A stretch of DNA of 37,210 bases from Gammaproteobacteria bacterium. Lineage in GTDB: Bacteria > Pseudomonadota > Gammaproteobacteria > Ga0077536. Both the position numbers and the translations under genes were made by a program. Shown here in pieces: positions 7,783 to 15,821 of this stretch. How positions within the stretch are numbered: position 1 is the first letter of the stretch; the number at the start of each line of letters is the position of its first letter. The notes under the pieces were generated by a model. The model had not been told where the DNA came from. It saw nothing but the letters and a program-made list of their open reading frames with translations, and ran no database searches. The DNA is taken from assembly GCA_020845935.1 (NCBI GenBank), contig JADLEV010000005.1, forward strand, positions 1 through 37,210, written 5' to 3'.

Positions 7783-9351
7783 ATGGAGGCGGACGCCACG
7801 TTGCCGTTGTCGCGTGTGGCGAGTGCCGATCCGGCCGGCATGCGTTTGCGCCTGCTGATCCTGGCGCTGCTTGGCGCGGCGCTGCTGCTGCTGTATCGCG
7901 ACAGCTGGTTAGCGATGGCGCATATCTGGTGGGTTTCGGATACCTTCGCGCACGGCATGTTCATCCTGCCGCTGAGTGGTTGGCTGGTCTACCGGCTGCG
8001 GCAGGAACTGCAGCAGACTCCGGTCACGACCGGCTGGCTGGCATTGCCGTTGCTGGTGCTGCTTGGCTTTGGTTGGGCGCTGGCGCGGTTCGCCGATGTG
8101 CTGGTGATTCAGCAATTCGCCGTGATTGCGATGATTCCGCTGCTGGTGCTGCTGGTGTACGGGCAACGACTGACCGCGGCAATCGCCTTTCCGCTCGGCT
8201 TCCTGTTGATGGCCGTTCCGGTCGGGGAAGGCCTGATCCCTTATCTGATCGACTGGACCGCCGATTTCGTTGTCTTTGCGCTCCGCCTGACGGGCCTGCC
8301 GGTCTTTCGCGAGGGCAACGATTTCACGATCCCGAGCGGCAAATGGTCCGTCGTCACCGGCTGCAGTGGCTTGCGCTATCTGATGGCGACTCTCACGATC
8401 GCGCTGTTGTATGCCTATCTCAGTTACCGCGCGACCTGGCGCCGGGTCGTGTTCGTGCTGGCGGGCATCGCTGTCGCCATCGTCGGCAATTGGCTGCGCG
8501 CCTACGGCATCGTGATGATCGCGCACCTGAGCGGCATGAAGCTCGCCCTTGGCGTCGATCATTTCATCTACGGCTGGGTCTTTTTTGGCATCCTGATCTT
8601 CGCGGTGATGTGGTTGGGTGCCGCGTGGCGCGAACCGGAACCGGAGCCCGCGGTCACGCCGCTGCTGCCGCCGCTGCCGCCGCGGCAGCAGCGGCCAACG
8701 GGGACATGGGCCATGTCCGCGCTGGGGGCAGGCCTGGTCGTGTTGATCCTGGCGCCGATGCTGGTGGGGGTCGCCGAGCAGCGGGCCGCGGCCTTCGCCG
8801 CACATCGGCTGCGCTCCGATGCGCCGGCCGGCTGGACGCTGACCGAGGACTGGAATGTCCGTTGGCGGCCGGAACACTTCGGTGCTGCGCAGGTGCTCGA
8901 CGAGTGGTTCAGCGATGGCGCGCAACGAGTCGGCGTGTTCCTCGCCTGGTACCCGGCGCAGCGGCAGGGCGCAGAGCTGATCAATGCACGCAACCGGCTG
9001 CTGTATGAAAAGGACCGGGACTGGCGCGAGTTGCGTGGTCGCGGGGGCGTGGTGCCGTGGGGCGCGATGGCGTTCCCGTATCGCGAATCGCACATCGAGG
9101 CACGCGCCGACGACGTCGGGTTGCTCGTCTGGCACGGCTGGTGGGTCAGCGGCCGGTTCACGACCAATCCCTATCTGGCGAAGCTTTACGAAGCGCTCGG
9201 CGCGTTGCTCGGGCAAGGACGCCGCGGCGCCTGGGTCGTGCTCTACACGCCGGACGATGAAGCGGCGCGCACGCGGCTCACCGCCTTCGCCAACGCCTAT
9301 GCCGCCACGTTCGAGCGAATGATCCGCGACACCGCGCCGGCGGTCCCGTGA
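7783..9351 (+). CDS. xrtA: Exosortase A fused to an EpsI domain
   Basis: A 522-residue polytopic membrane protein. Residues ~20-285 form the eight-TM exosortase domain with the catalytic triad visible: Cys194 in VVTGCSGLRYL, Arg239 in NWLRAYGIVMI and His260 in VDHFIYGWVFFG. A Pro-rich linker (about residues 287-308, LLPPLPPRQQRPTG) is followed by one TM and an EpsI domain (DWNVRWRPEHFG... VFLAWYPAQRQGAELINARN). Exosortases are membrane cysteine transpeptidases that cleave PEP-CTERM tails and transfer the protein to a surface or glycan acceptor; the EpsI fusion is usual for XrtA (TIGR03109). Neither a PEP-CTERM substrate nor the PrsK/PrsR regulators are in the window. The linker DNA contains a perfect 13-bp inverted repeat. 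Confidence 0.96.
   Translation: MEADATLPLSRVASADPAGMRLRLLILALLGAALLLLYRDSWLAMAHIWWVSDTFAHGMFILPLSGWLVYRLRQELQQTPVTTGWLALPLLVLLGFGWALARFADVLVIQQFAVIAMIPLLVLLVYGQRLTAAIAFPLGFLLMAVPVGEGLIPYLIDWTADFVVFALRLTGLPVFREGNDFTIPSGKWSVVTGCSGLRYLMATLTIALLYAYLSYRATWRRVVFVLAGIAVAIVGNWLRAYGIVMIAHLSGMKLALGVDHFIYGWVFFGILIFAVMWLGAAWREPEPEPAVTPLLPPLPPRQQRPTGTWAMSALGAGLVVLILAPMLVGVAEQRAAAFAAHRLRSDAPAGWTLTEDWNVRWRPEHFGAAQVLDEWFSDGAQRVGVFLAWYPAQRQGAELINARNRLLYEKDRDWRELRGRGGVVPWGAMAFPYRESHIEARADDVGLLVWHGWWVSGRFTTNPYLAKLYEALGALLGQGRRGAWVVLYTPDDEAARTRLTAFANAYAATFERMIRDTAPAVP
8659..8694 (+). repeat. Perfect 13-bp inverted repeat at the XrtA-EpsI junction
   Basis: CCGCTGCTGCCGC (8659-8671) and GCGGCAGCAGCGG (8682-8694) are exact reverse complements separated by 10 bases, making a very stable GC-rich hairpin in the mRNA. 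It lies inside the coding sequence, over the Leu/Pro-rich linker between the exosortase and EpsI domains. No run of T follows, so it is not a terminator of the usual kind. Confidence 0.85.
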
Positions 9352-9363
9352 TCAGAGGTTGAC

Positions 9364-10506
9364 ATGGCCAAGTCGGGCGCGGCGCCGCTGATCGCGCATG
9401 TCATTCACCGGCTCGATTTTGGCGGCCTGGAGAATGGTCTCGTGAATCTGATCAATCTCCTGCCGGCCGAAGAGTTTCGTCATGCGATCGTCGCGCTGAC
9501 CACGGCAAGCGACTTCCGCAACCGGTTGCGCCCGGGGATCGAGGTGATCGAGCTGAACCGGCGCGAGGGTCCGGACTGGGATCTCTATCCGCGGCTGTAT
9601 CGGACCTTTCGCCGCTTGCGCCCGGCGATCGCCCATACCCGCAATCTCGCGACGCTCGAAGCGCAGGTGCCTGCCTGGCTCGCCGGTGTGCGCGGACGGA
9701 TCCACGGCGAGCACGGTCGCGACGTGCACGACCTCGACAACCAGGCACGCAAGTACCGCTGGCTGCGCCGCGCGTTCGTGCCGCTGGTGCAGCGGTACAT
9801 CCCGTTGTCGCAGGAACTGGAACGCTATCTCGGTGCGGAGGTCGGCGTGCCGGCGCGCAAGATCCGGCGGATCTGCAATGGTGTCGACACCGCGCGCTTC
9901 GCTCCGGCAGAGAACGCACGTGCCTGGCTCGATGCCGCGCCATTCACCACCTCTGGGCGGATCGTGATCGGCAGCCTCGGCCGGATGGCTGCGGTCAAGG
10001 ATCCGCTGCTTCTGGCCGATGCTTTCATCCGTCTGGTCGCGCAGGTGCCGGACGGCCGCGCGCGGCTGGCGCTGGTGATGGCCGGAGACGGCGAACTGCG
10101 GCCACAGGTTGCGGCGCGGCTGGCTGAGGCAGGGCTCGCTTCGATCTGCTGGATACCCGGCAGCCGGGACGATACGCCCGAGCTGCTGCGCGCGCTCGAC
10201 ATTTTCGTTTTGCCGTCGCTGGCTGAAGGGATCTCGAACACGATCCTCGAAGCGATGGCGAGCGGCTTGCCGGTGATCGCGACCGCGGTCGGCGGCAATA
10301 GCGAACTGGTACAGGAGGGCCGCACGGGATCCCTGGTGCCGCGCGCCGATCCCGAAACCCTGGCGGCGGCGCTGCTGCGTTACGTCGTCGACCCCGAATT
10401 GCGACGCGCGCATGGCCTGGCGGGGCGGGAACGGGCGGTTGCCGAATTCAGTCTGGAGAACATGGTGGCGAACTACGCAAAGGTCTATCGCGAGGTGCTC
10501 GGCTGA
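9364..10506 (+). CDS. GT4-family glycosyltransferase, XrtA-associated (TIGR03088-like)
   Basis: A 380-residue GT-B enzyme. The start is supported by AGAGG at 9354-9358, five bases before the ATG. The N-terminal domain begins PLIAHVIHRLDFGGLENGLVNLIN, which is the family signature (the GGLE loop). The C-terminal donor domain has SLGRMAAVKDPLLLADAF and SLAEGISNTILEAMASGLPVIAT, the usual GT4 nucleotide-sugar site with the conserved Glu. Expected to be cytosolic or membrane-associated, extending the lipid-linked oligosaccharide. The last codon overlaps the amidotransferase start (TGATG), so the two are probably translated together. Confidence 0.92.
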   Translation: MAKSGAAPLIAHVIHRLDFGGLENGLVNLINLLPAEEFRHAIVALTTASDFRNRLRPGIEVIELNRREGPDWDLYPRLYRTFRRLRPAIAHTRNLATLEAQVPAWLAGVRGRIHGEHGRDVHDLDNQARKYRWLRRAFVPLVQRYIPLSQELERYLGAEVGVPARKIRRICNGVDTARFAPAENARAWLDAAPFTTSGRIVIGSLGRMAAVKDPLLLADAFIRLVAQVPDGRARLALVMAGDGELRPQVAARLAEAGLASICWIPGSRDDTPELLRALDIFVLPSLAEGISNTILEAMASGLPVIATAVGGNSELVQEGRTGSLVPRADPETLAAALLRYVVDPELRRAHGLAGRERAVAEFSLENMVANYAKVYREVLG

Positions 10507-12395
10507 TGTGCGGCATAGGTGGCCTGTTCGATCCACGCGCGGCCTCGACCATCTCGCGGGAACCGCTCGATCGGATCAATCGCGTGCAGCATCATCGCGG
10601 CCCGGATGAAGCCGGCATCTGGCTCGGCCCGGGCGTCGGCTTTGCGCACACACGGCTGTCGATCATCGATCGCGCGGAAGGGCAGCAGCCGATGTCGACC
10701 GCGGATGGCACGATCACGATCGCGTTCAACGGCGAGATCTACAACTTCCGTTCGCTGCGCGAGGAACTGGAGCGCCGCGGCCATGGATTCCGCACGCATT
10801 CCGACACCGAAGTGATCCTCGAGGCCTACCGAGCCTTCGGCGACGCCTGCGTGCCGAAGCTGCGCGGCATGTTCGACTTCGCGATCTGGGATACCGCGCG
10901 CCAGCATCTGCTGCTGGCGCGCGACCGGGTCGGCATCAAGCCATTGTTCTACGGTTTCACCAGGGCCGGGATGCTGGTGTTCGGCTCGGAACTGAAGGCG
11001 CTGCTGGTGCACGAGGATCTGCCGCGTGTGCTCGACAAGCGCGCGGTCGAGGATTACTTCACCTTCGGCTATGTGCCGGAACCGCGGACGATCTTCGAAC
11101 ATGCGGCGAAGCTGCCGCCGGGCTTTACGTTGACGCTGAACCGCGGCGATCGCGAGCCGGTCATTCGCCAGTACTGGGATGTGCCGACCGATCGCGAGCA
11201 ATTGCTCGACGAGGCGTCCGCGCGCACACAACTGATCGAGCGGCTTGGTGATGCGGTCGACAGCCATCTGATGTCCGAAGTGCCGCTCGGGGCATTTCTG
11301 TCCGGCGGGGTCGATTCGAGCAGCGTCGTCGCGATGATGGCGCGTGGCGGCGAGACCGTCACGACCTGCTCGATCGCCTTCAAGGAGAAGAGTTACAACG
11401 AAACCGAATTCGCGCGCCAGGTCGCGGCGCGCTATCACACCAGGCATCACGAGGACCTGGTCGATACCGATGACTTCGGCCTGGTCGATGCGCTCGGTGG
11501 TCTGTACGACGAGCCGTACGCCGACAGTTCAGCGATCCCGACCTATCGGGTCTGCGAGCTCGCGCGCCGGCATGTCACCGTCGCTCTCTCGGGCGACGGT
11601 GGCGATGAACTCTTTGCCGGGTATCGGCGCTATCGCTGGCACATGCACGAAGAACGCTGGCGCGCCCGATTGCCCGGTTTCATTCGCAAGCCGGTGTTCG
11701 GTACGCTCGGCCAGCTCTATCCGAAACTCGATTGGGCGCCGCGCTTCCTGCGTGCGAAGACGACGTTTCAGGCGCTGGCGCGCGACAGCGTCGATGCCTA
11801 CCGGCACAGCGTCGCGATCCTGCGCGATGCCGAGCGGGAACGCCTGTTCAGCACGGGCCTCAAGCGCGATCTCGCGGGATATTCCTCGGCTGAAGTCTTC
11901 GCCCGCCATGCCGCGAACTTCCGCGGCGTCGATCCGCTGAAGCTGATCCAGTATCTCGACTTCAAGACCTATCTGGTTGGCGACATCCTGACCAAGGTCG
12001 ATCGCGCCAGCATGGCGCACGCACTCGAAGTCCGCGTGCCGATCCTTGATCACGAACTGATCGAATGGGCAATGCCGCTGCCCTCGTCGCTCAAGCTCAC
12101 CGCAGGCGAGGGCAAGCACCTGCTGAAGAAAGCGATGGAGCCACATCTGCCGCACGATGTGTTGTATCGGACCAAGATGGGCTTTGGCGTGCCGCTGTCC
12201 GAATGGTTCCGTGGTCCGTTGCGGCAACGCGTGCGCGACGGCGTACTCAGCCAGGCTATGCGCGACTCCGGGCTGTTCGACATGCGTTACGTCGAAATGC
12301 TGGTCGATCAGCACCAGAGCGGCCAGAGCGAATTCAGCGCACCGCTGTGGAGTCTCCTGATGTTCGATTCCTTCCTCAGGCGTTCGCTCGCGTGA
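10506..12395 (+). CDS. XrtA-associated asparagine-synthase-like amidotransferase
   Basis: A 629-residue two-domain enzyme. The N-terminus MCGIGGLFDPR provides the Ntn nucleophile Cys2 of class II glutamine amidotransferases, with NGEIYNFRSLREEL downstream. The C-terminal synthetase domain contains the PPi loop FLSGGVDSSSVV and the ATP-binding SGDGGDELFAGY. This is the layout of AsnB and of TIGR03108 (exosortase A system-associated amidotransferase 1). It would use glutamine nitrogen and ATP to amidate a carboxylate. In this setting the substrate is probably a uronic-acid residue or precursor of the polysaccharide rather than free aspartate (inference from context). It overlaps the next gene by four bases (GTGA). 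Confidence 0.93.
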   Translation: MCGIGGLFDPRAASTISREPLDRINRVQHHRGPDEAGIWLGPGVGFAHTRLSIIDRAEGQQPMSTADGTITIAFNGEIYNFRSLREELERRGHGFRTHSDTEVILEAYRAFGDACVPKLRGMFDFAIWDTARQHLLLARDRVGIKPLFYGFTRAGMLVFGSELKALLVHEDLPRVLDKRAVEDYFTFGYVPEPRTIFEHAAKLPPGFTLTLNRGDREPVIRQYWDVPTDREQLLDEASARTQLIERLGDAVDSHLMSEVPLGAFLSGGVDSSSVVAMMARGGETVTTCSIAFKEKSYNETEFARQVAARYHTRHHEDLVDTDDFGLVDALGGLYDEPYADSSAIPTYRVCELARRHVTVALSGDGGDELFAGYRRYRWHMHEERWRARLPGFIRKPVFGTLGQLYPKLDWAPRFLRAKTTFQALARDSVDAYRHSVAILRDAERERLFSTGLKRDLAGYSSAEVFARHAANFRGVDPLKLIQYLDFKTYLVGDILTKVDRASMAHALEVRVPILDHELIEWAMPLPSSLKLTAGEGKHLLKKAMEPHLPHDVLYRTKMGFGVPLSEWFRGPLRQRVRDGVLSQAMRDSGLFDMRYVEMLVDQHQSGQSEFSAPLWSLLMFDSFLRRSLA

Positions 12396-13600
12396 AGATT
12401 CTGCACGTGCTCGACCACTCGATCCCGCTGGCGAGCGGTTACACGTTTCGCACGCGCGCGATCCTGCGCGAGCAGCGCCGGATCGGCTGGGAGACGTTTC
12501 ATCTGACCGGGCCGAAGCAGGGTTCGCCGAGTGATACCGAAGAGACCGTCGATGGTCTCGTCTTTCAGCGCACGGCCCGGCGGCCAACATGGACCGATCG
12601 ATTGCCGGGGCTGGAGCACTGGAACGTCGTGCGCGCGATCGAACGCCGGCTCGAACCGCTGGCGCGGCAACTGCGGCCGGATCTGCTGCATGCGCACTCG
12701 CCGGCGCTGAACGGGCTCGCGGCCCTGCGTGTCGCGCGTCGCCTCAAGCTGCCGCTGGTCTATGAGGTCCGCGCGTTCTGGGAAGATGCCGCAGTTGATC
12801 ACGGGACCGCCAGCGAAGGCGGCCTGCGCTATCGCGCCACGCGCGCACTCGAAACGCATGTGCTGCGCCACGCCGACGCGGTCACGACCATCTGTGATGG
12901 ATTGCGCCAGGACATCGTCGAGCGCGGCATTCCATTGCCCCGCGTGACGGTAATCCCGAACGCCGTCGATTTGCAGGAGCTCGGCACGCCGGGAGCGCCC
13001 GACACCGAACTCGCGACTCGCCTCGGCATCACCGGCAAGCGCGTGCTCGGCTTCATTGGTTCGTTCTACACCTATGAAGGACTCACGCTAGCAATCGAAG
13101 CGCTGCCGAGGATCCGGGACCAACACGATGCAGTCCTGCTGCTGGTCGGAGGGGGGCCGCAGGAAGCGGACCTGAAGCGGCTGGTGGCCGCGCGGGGTCT
13201 GAGCGATCACGTCGTCTTCACCGGCCGCGTGCCGCATGCCGAAGTCGCACGGTACTACAGCCTCGTCGAAGTGCTGCTGTACCCGCGCCTGCCGATGCGC
13301 CTGACCGAACTCGTGACGCCCTTGAAACCGCTCGAAGCGATGGCGCAGCGCAAGCTGTTCGTCGCTTCGGATGTCGGTGGCCATCGCGAACTGATCCGCG
13401 ATCGCGAGACCGGCATCCTGTTTCGCAGCGGCGACGCCGCCGCACTCGCCGCCGCGGTCGATGACCTGCTGTCCGCGCCGGAGATCGCCGAGCGCCTGCG
13501 CAGCAACGGTGCGCGTTTCGTTGCCGAGCAACGCAATTGGCCGGTCAGCGTGGCGCGATATCGTCCGGTGTATGCTGCGGCGGTAGGACGAGCGGTGTGA
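12392..13600 (+). CDS. GT4-family glycosyltransferase, XrtA-associated (TIGR04063-like)
   Basis: The ORF track starts at 12065 within the preceding gene; the start that fits is the GTG at 12392, whose GTGA overlaps the amidotransferase stop and yields VKILHVLDHSIPLASGYTFRTRAIL, the family's standard N-terminus. About 402 residues. The GT-B C-domain shows VLGFIGSFYTYEGLTLAIEAL and VTPLKPLEAMAQRKLFVASDVGGH. With the genes at 6516 and 9364 this completes the usual set of three GT4 enzymes of XrtA systems. Predicted to add a further sugar to the repeat unit. Overlaps the following sulfotransferase start (GTGA). Confidence 0.92.
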   Translation: MKILHVLDHSIPLASGYTFRTRAILREQRRIGWETFHLTGPKQGSPSDTEETVDGLVFQRTARRPTWTDRLPGLEHWNVVRAIERRLEPLARQLRPDLLHAHSPALNGLAALRVARRLKLPLVYEVRAFWEDAAVDHGTASEGGLRYRATRALETHVLRHADAVTTICDGLRQDIVERGIPLPRVTVIPNAVDLQELGTPGAPDTELATRLGITGKRVLGFIGSFYTYEGLTLAIEALPRIRDQHDAVLLLVGGGPQEADLKRLVAARGLSDHVVFTGRVPHAEVARYYSLVEVLLYPRLPMRLTELVTPLKPLEAMAQRKLFVASDVGGHRELIRDRETGILFRSGDAAALAAAVDDLLSAPEIAERLRSNGARFVAEQRNWPVSVARYRPVYAAAVGRAV

Positions 13601-14430
13601 GCCTGGCAGCGATGGCCGACAGCAGATCTCTGAAACAACGTGGTGAGCAGCGCCTGATTCGCGTCGTCAAGCGGACCAGGCAACTGTTTCGCGGCACGGC
13701 GCAGCGCCGGTTCGTCTTCATTGCCGGCATGCAGCGTTCCGGCACGAACATGCTGATGGAAGAGATCGATCGCAGTCTCGATACCGATGTCTACCACGAG
13801 ACCGATGCGCGCGCATTCACCGCTTTCGAGATGCGCGACGAAACGGTGATTCAGTCGCTGGCCGACAATTCGCGAGCAGGGTATTTCGTCATCAAGGCGT
13901 TGTGCGAACTCGATCGTCTGCCGCGGTTGATGGCGCGGTTCACACCCTCGCAGACCGTCTGGATCGTTCGCGCCTTCGAGGATGTGGTGAACTCCGCGAC
14001 GCGCTCATTCCGTAACTTTCCGCGGCAGGTCGGCCGCATCGCCGAAGATCGCGCTGCCGCGCAATGGCGCGGGCGGGGCATGTCGGACAAAACGCACGCG
14101 CTGGTGCGCGACCTCTATCGACCCGACATGAATGAGGCGTCTGCGGCCGCGCTGACCTGGTACTTTCGTAACGTGCTCTTCTTCGAACACGCTTTTGAAA
14201 CACGGCCCGACGTGCTGTTGGTGAATTACGAGAAACTCGTTTCGACGCCCCGCGCGCAGTTCCTGCGCCTGTTCGAGTTTCTCGACCTGCGGTGTCCGGC
14301 CGGGGTCGGCGGCAACGTGACGGCGCGCTCTATCGGCAAGAATGCCGTACCGGAGATCGATCCGCGGGTCCGGGCAGTCTGTGAGGAACTGACAGGCTGT
14401 TTCGACCGTCTGTTCGGGACAACGCCATGA
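13597..14430 (+). CDS. PAPS-dependent sulfotransferase family protein (1 of 5)
   Basis: About 277 residues from the GTG at 13597, which overlaps the upstream stop as GTGA; an ATG at 13612 is the alternative, and the tracker's 13537 start lies within the glycosyltransferase. The 5'-phosphosulfate loop is FVFIAGMQRSGTNMLMEEI and the 3'-phosphate site is VRAFEDVVNSATRSF, where Arg and Ser keep the R-x7-S spacing of cytosolic and Golgi sulfotransferases. Family function: transfer of sulfate from PAPS to a hydroxyl or amine, here most likely a sugar of the polymer (inference). No signal peptide is seen. It interrupts the usual XrtA order between the third GT4 and the O-ligase. Confidence 0.82.
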   Translation: MSLAAMADSRSLKQRGEQRLIRVVKRTRQLFRGTAQRRFVFIAGMQRSGTNMLMEEIDRSLDTDVYHETDARAFTAFEMRDETVIQSLADNSRAGYFVIKALCELDRLPRLMARFTPSQTVWIVRAFEDVVNSATRSFRNFPRQVGRIAEDRAAAQWRGRGMSDKTHALVRDLYRPDMNEASAAALTWYFRNVLFFEHAFETRPDVLLVNYEKLVSTPRAQFLRLFEFLDLRCPAGVGGNVTARSIGKNAVPEIDPRVRAVCEELTGCFDRLFGTTP

Positions 14431-15821
14431 ATGCCTCGTCCGACCGCTACACGACATTCGTCAGCGGCGTCCTCTTTCCGTTGCATGAGCGATTGAAGGG
14501 GCATGCCACGCTCCGCATTCGGCGCGAGCTCGAGCAAAGCCAGTGGTGGCCGCCGGAGCGGCTGCATGATCTCCGGCAAAGGCGGCTGCAAGCGTTGCTG
14601 CGGCATGCGGCAGTGCGGGTTCCATATTACGGAACGCTGTTTCAGCGAATCGGCCTCGATCCGGCAGCCGGCGTCAGGACCGAGCAGTTGTCGGAGCTGC
14701 CGTTCCTGACCAAGGATGACATTCGTGCCAACAGCGACGCGCTGAAAGCCAGGGACGCGCGCCATCTGGCGAGGTTCAATACCGGCGGCTCGAGTGGTGA
14801 GCCGCTGATCTTCTTCATCGGCCGCGAACGCGTCAGCCACGATGTCGCGGCAAAGTGGCGCGCGACGCGGTGGTGGGGTGTCGATATCGGAGATCGCGAA
14901 GCCGTGATCTGGGGCTCGCCGATCGAGCTCGGCACTCAGGATCGCCTTCGAATGTTGCGTGACCGGCTACTGCGAACGACCTTGCTGCCGGCGTTTGAAA
15001 TGTCGGAGGCCAGGCTCGATGGCTTTGTCGCAGCCTTGCGAACACAGCGGCCGCGGATGTTGTTCGGTTATCCGTCGGCGCTGGCCCACATTGCGCGACA
15101 TGCGCGTAGACGTGGCGTGCGCCTGGATGATCTCGGAATCAAGGTTGCGTTCGTCACGTCGGAGATGCTGTATGACGATCAGCGACGCGACATCGAAGCG
15201 ATCTTCGATTGCCCGGTCGCGAACGGTTACGGCGGTCGCGATGCCGGCTTCATCGCGCACCAATGCCCGGCAGGCGGCATGCACCTGACGGCCGAAGATC
15301 TGATCGTCGAGACGATTGGCAGCGACGGTCGGCCGGTCTCTGCCGGTGAACCCGGTGAGATCGTCGTGACGCATCTCGCGACCCGGGATTTCCCCTTCAT
15401 CCGCTATCGCACCGGTGACATTGGCGTACTCGACGATCGACAGTGCCCCTGTGGCCGGACCCTGCCGTTGTTGCGCGAGGTGCAGGGGCGCAGTACCGAT
15501 TTCGTCGTCGCGCGAGATGGCACCGTGATGCATGGTCTGGCCTTGATCTATGTCGTCCGCGATGTGCCGGGCGTGGTGCGTTTCAGGATCATTCAGGAAA
15601 GCCTCGAGCGAACTCGGGTGCTGCTCGAAACGAATGCTCAGTTCGCGGCCGATGCCGCCGAACGGATCCGCGCCGGAATCGCTGCGCGGCTTGGCGCCGG
15701 TGTCGAAGTCCCGGTGGAGTGCGTCGACCGCATCCCCGACGAACGTTCCGGCAAGTTCCGCTACATCGTCAGTCAGGTCCATGCCGCGCGCGGTGTTTCG
15801 GCACGGGGACGGGTCGCATGA
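14427..15821 (+). CDS. CapK/PaaK-like adenylate-forming enzyme
   Basis: A 464-residue protein of the phenylacetate-CoA ligase/CapK family within the ANL superfamily. Motifs: FNTGGSSGEPLIFF (the phosphate-binding S/T/G loop), NGYGGRDAGFIAHQCP (adenine-pocket region, with a Cys shared by many PaaK-type proteins) and FPFIRYRTGDIGVLDDRQCPCGRTLP, the typical RTGD hinge with CxCG. CapK relatives recur in capsule and O-antigen loci without a settled biochemical role. Activation of a carboxylic acid for transfer onto the sugar chain is a reasonable inference. The start overlaps the sulfotransferase stop (ATGA) and its own stop overlaps the O-ligase start (ATGA). Confidence 0.85.
   Translation: MNASSDRYTTFVSGVLFPLHERLKGHATLRIRRELEQSQWWPPERLHDLRQRRLQALLRHAAVRVPYYGTLFQRIGLDPAAGVRTEQLSELPFLTKDDIRANSDALKARDARHLARFNTGGSSGEPLIFFIGRERVSHDVAAKWRATRWWGVDIGDREAVIWGSPIELGTQDRLRMLRDRLLRTTLLPAFEMSEARLDGFVAALRTQRPRMLFGYPSALAHIARHARRRGVRLDDLGIKVAFVTSEMLYDDQRRDIEAIFDCPVANGYGGRDAGFIAHQCPAGGMHLTAEDLIVETIGSDGRPVSAGEPGEIVVTHLATRDFPFIRYRTGDIGVLDDRQCPCGRTLPLLREVQGRSTDFVVARDGTVMHGLALIYVVRDVPGVVRFRIIQESLERTRVLLETNAQFAADAAERIRAGIAARLGAGVEVPVECVDRIPDERSGKFRYIVSQVHAARGVSARGRVA

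Noticed and set aside
6378-7964. 528-aa minus-strand ORF
   Set aside because: Antisense to the well-supported GT4 and exosortase genes; composition is basic and low-complexity, with no motif.
7909-9216. 435-aa minus-strand ORF over xrtA
   Set aside because: Complement of the exosortase gene whose catalytic residues are all present in the plus frame.
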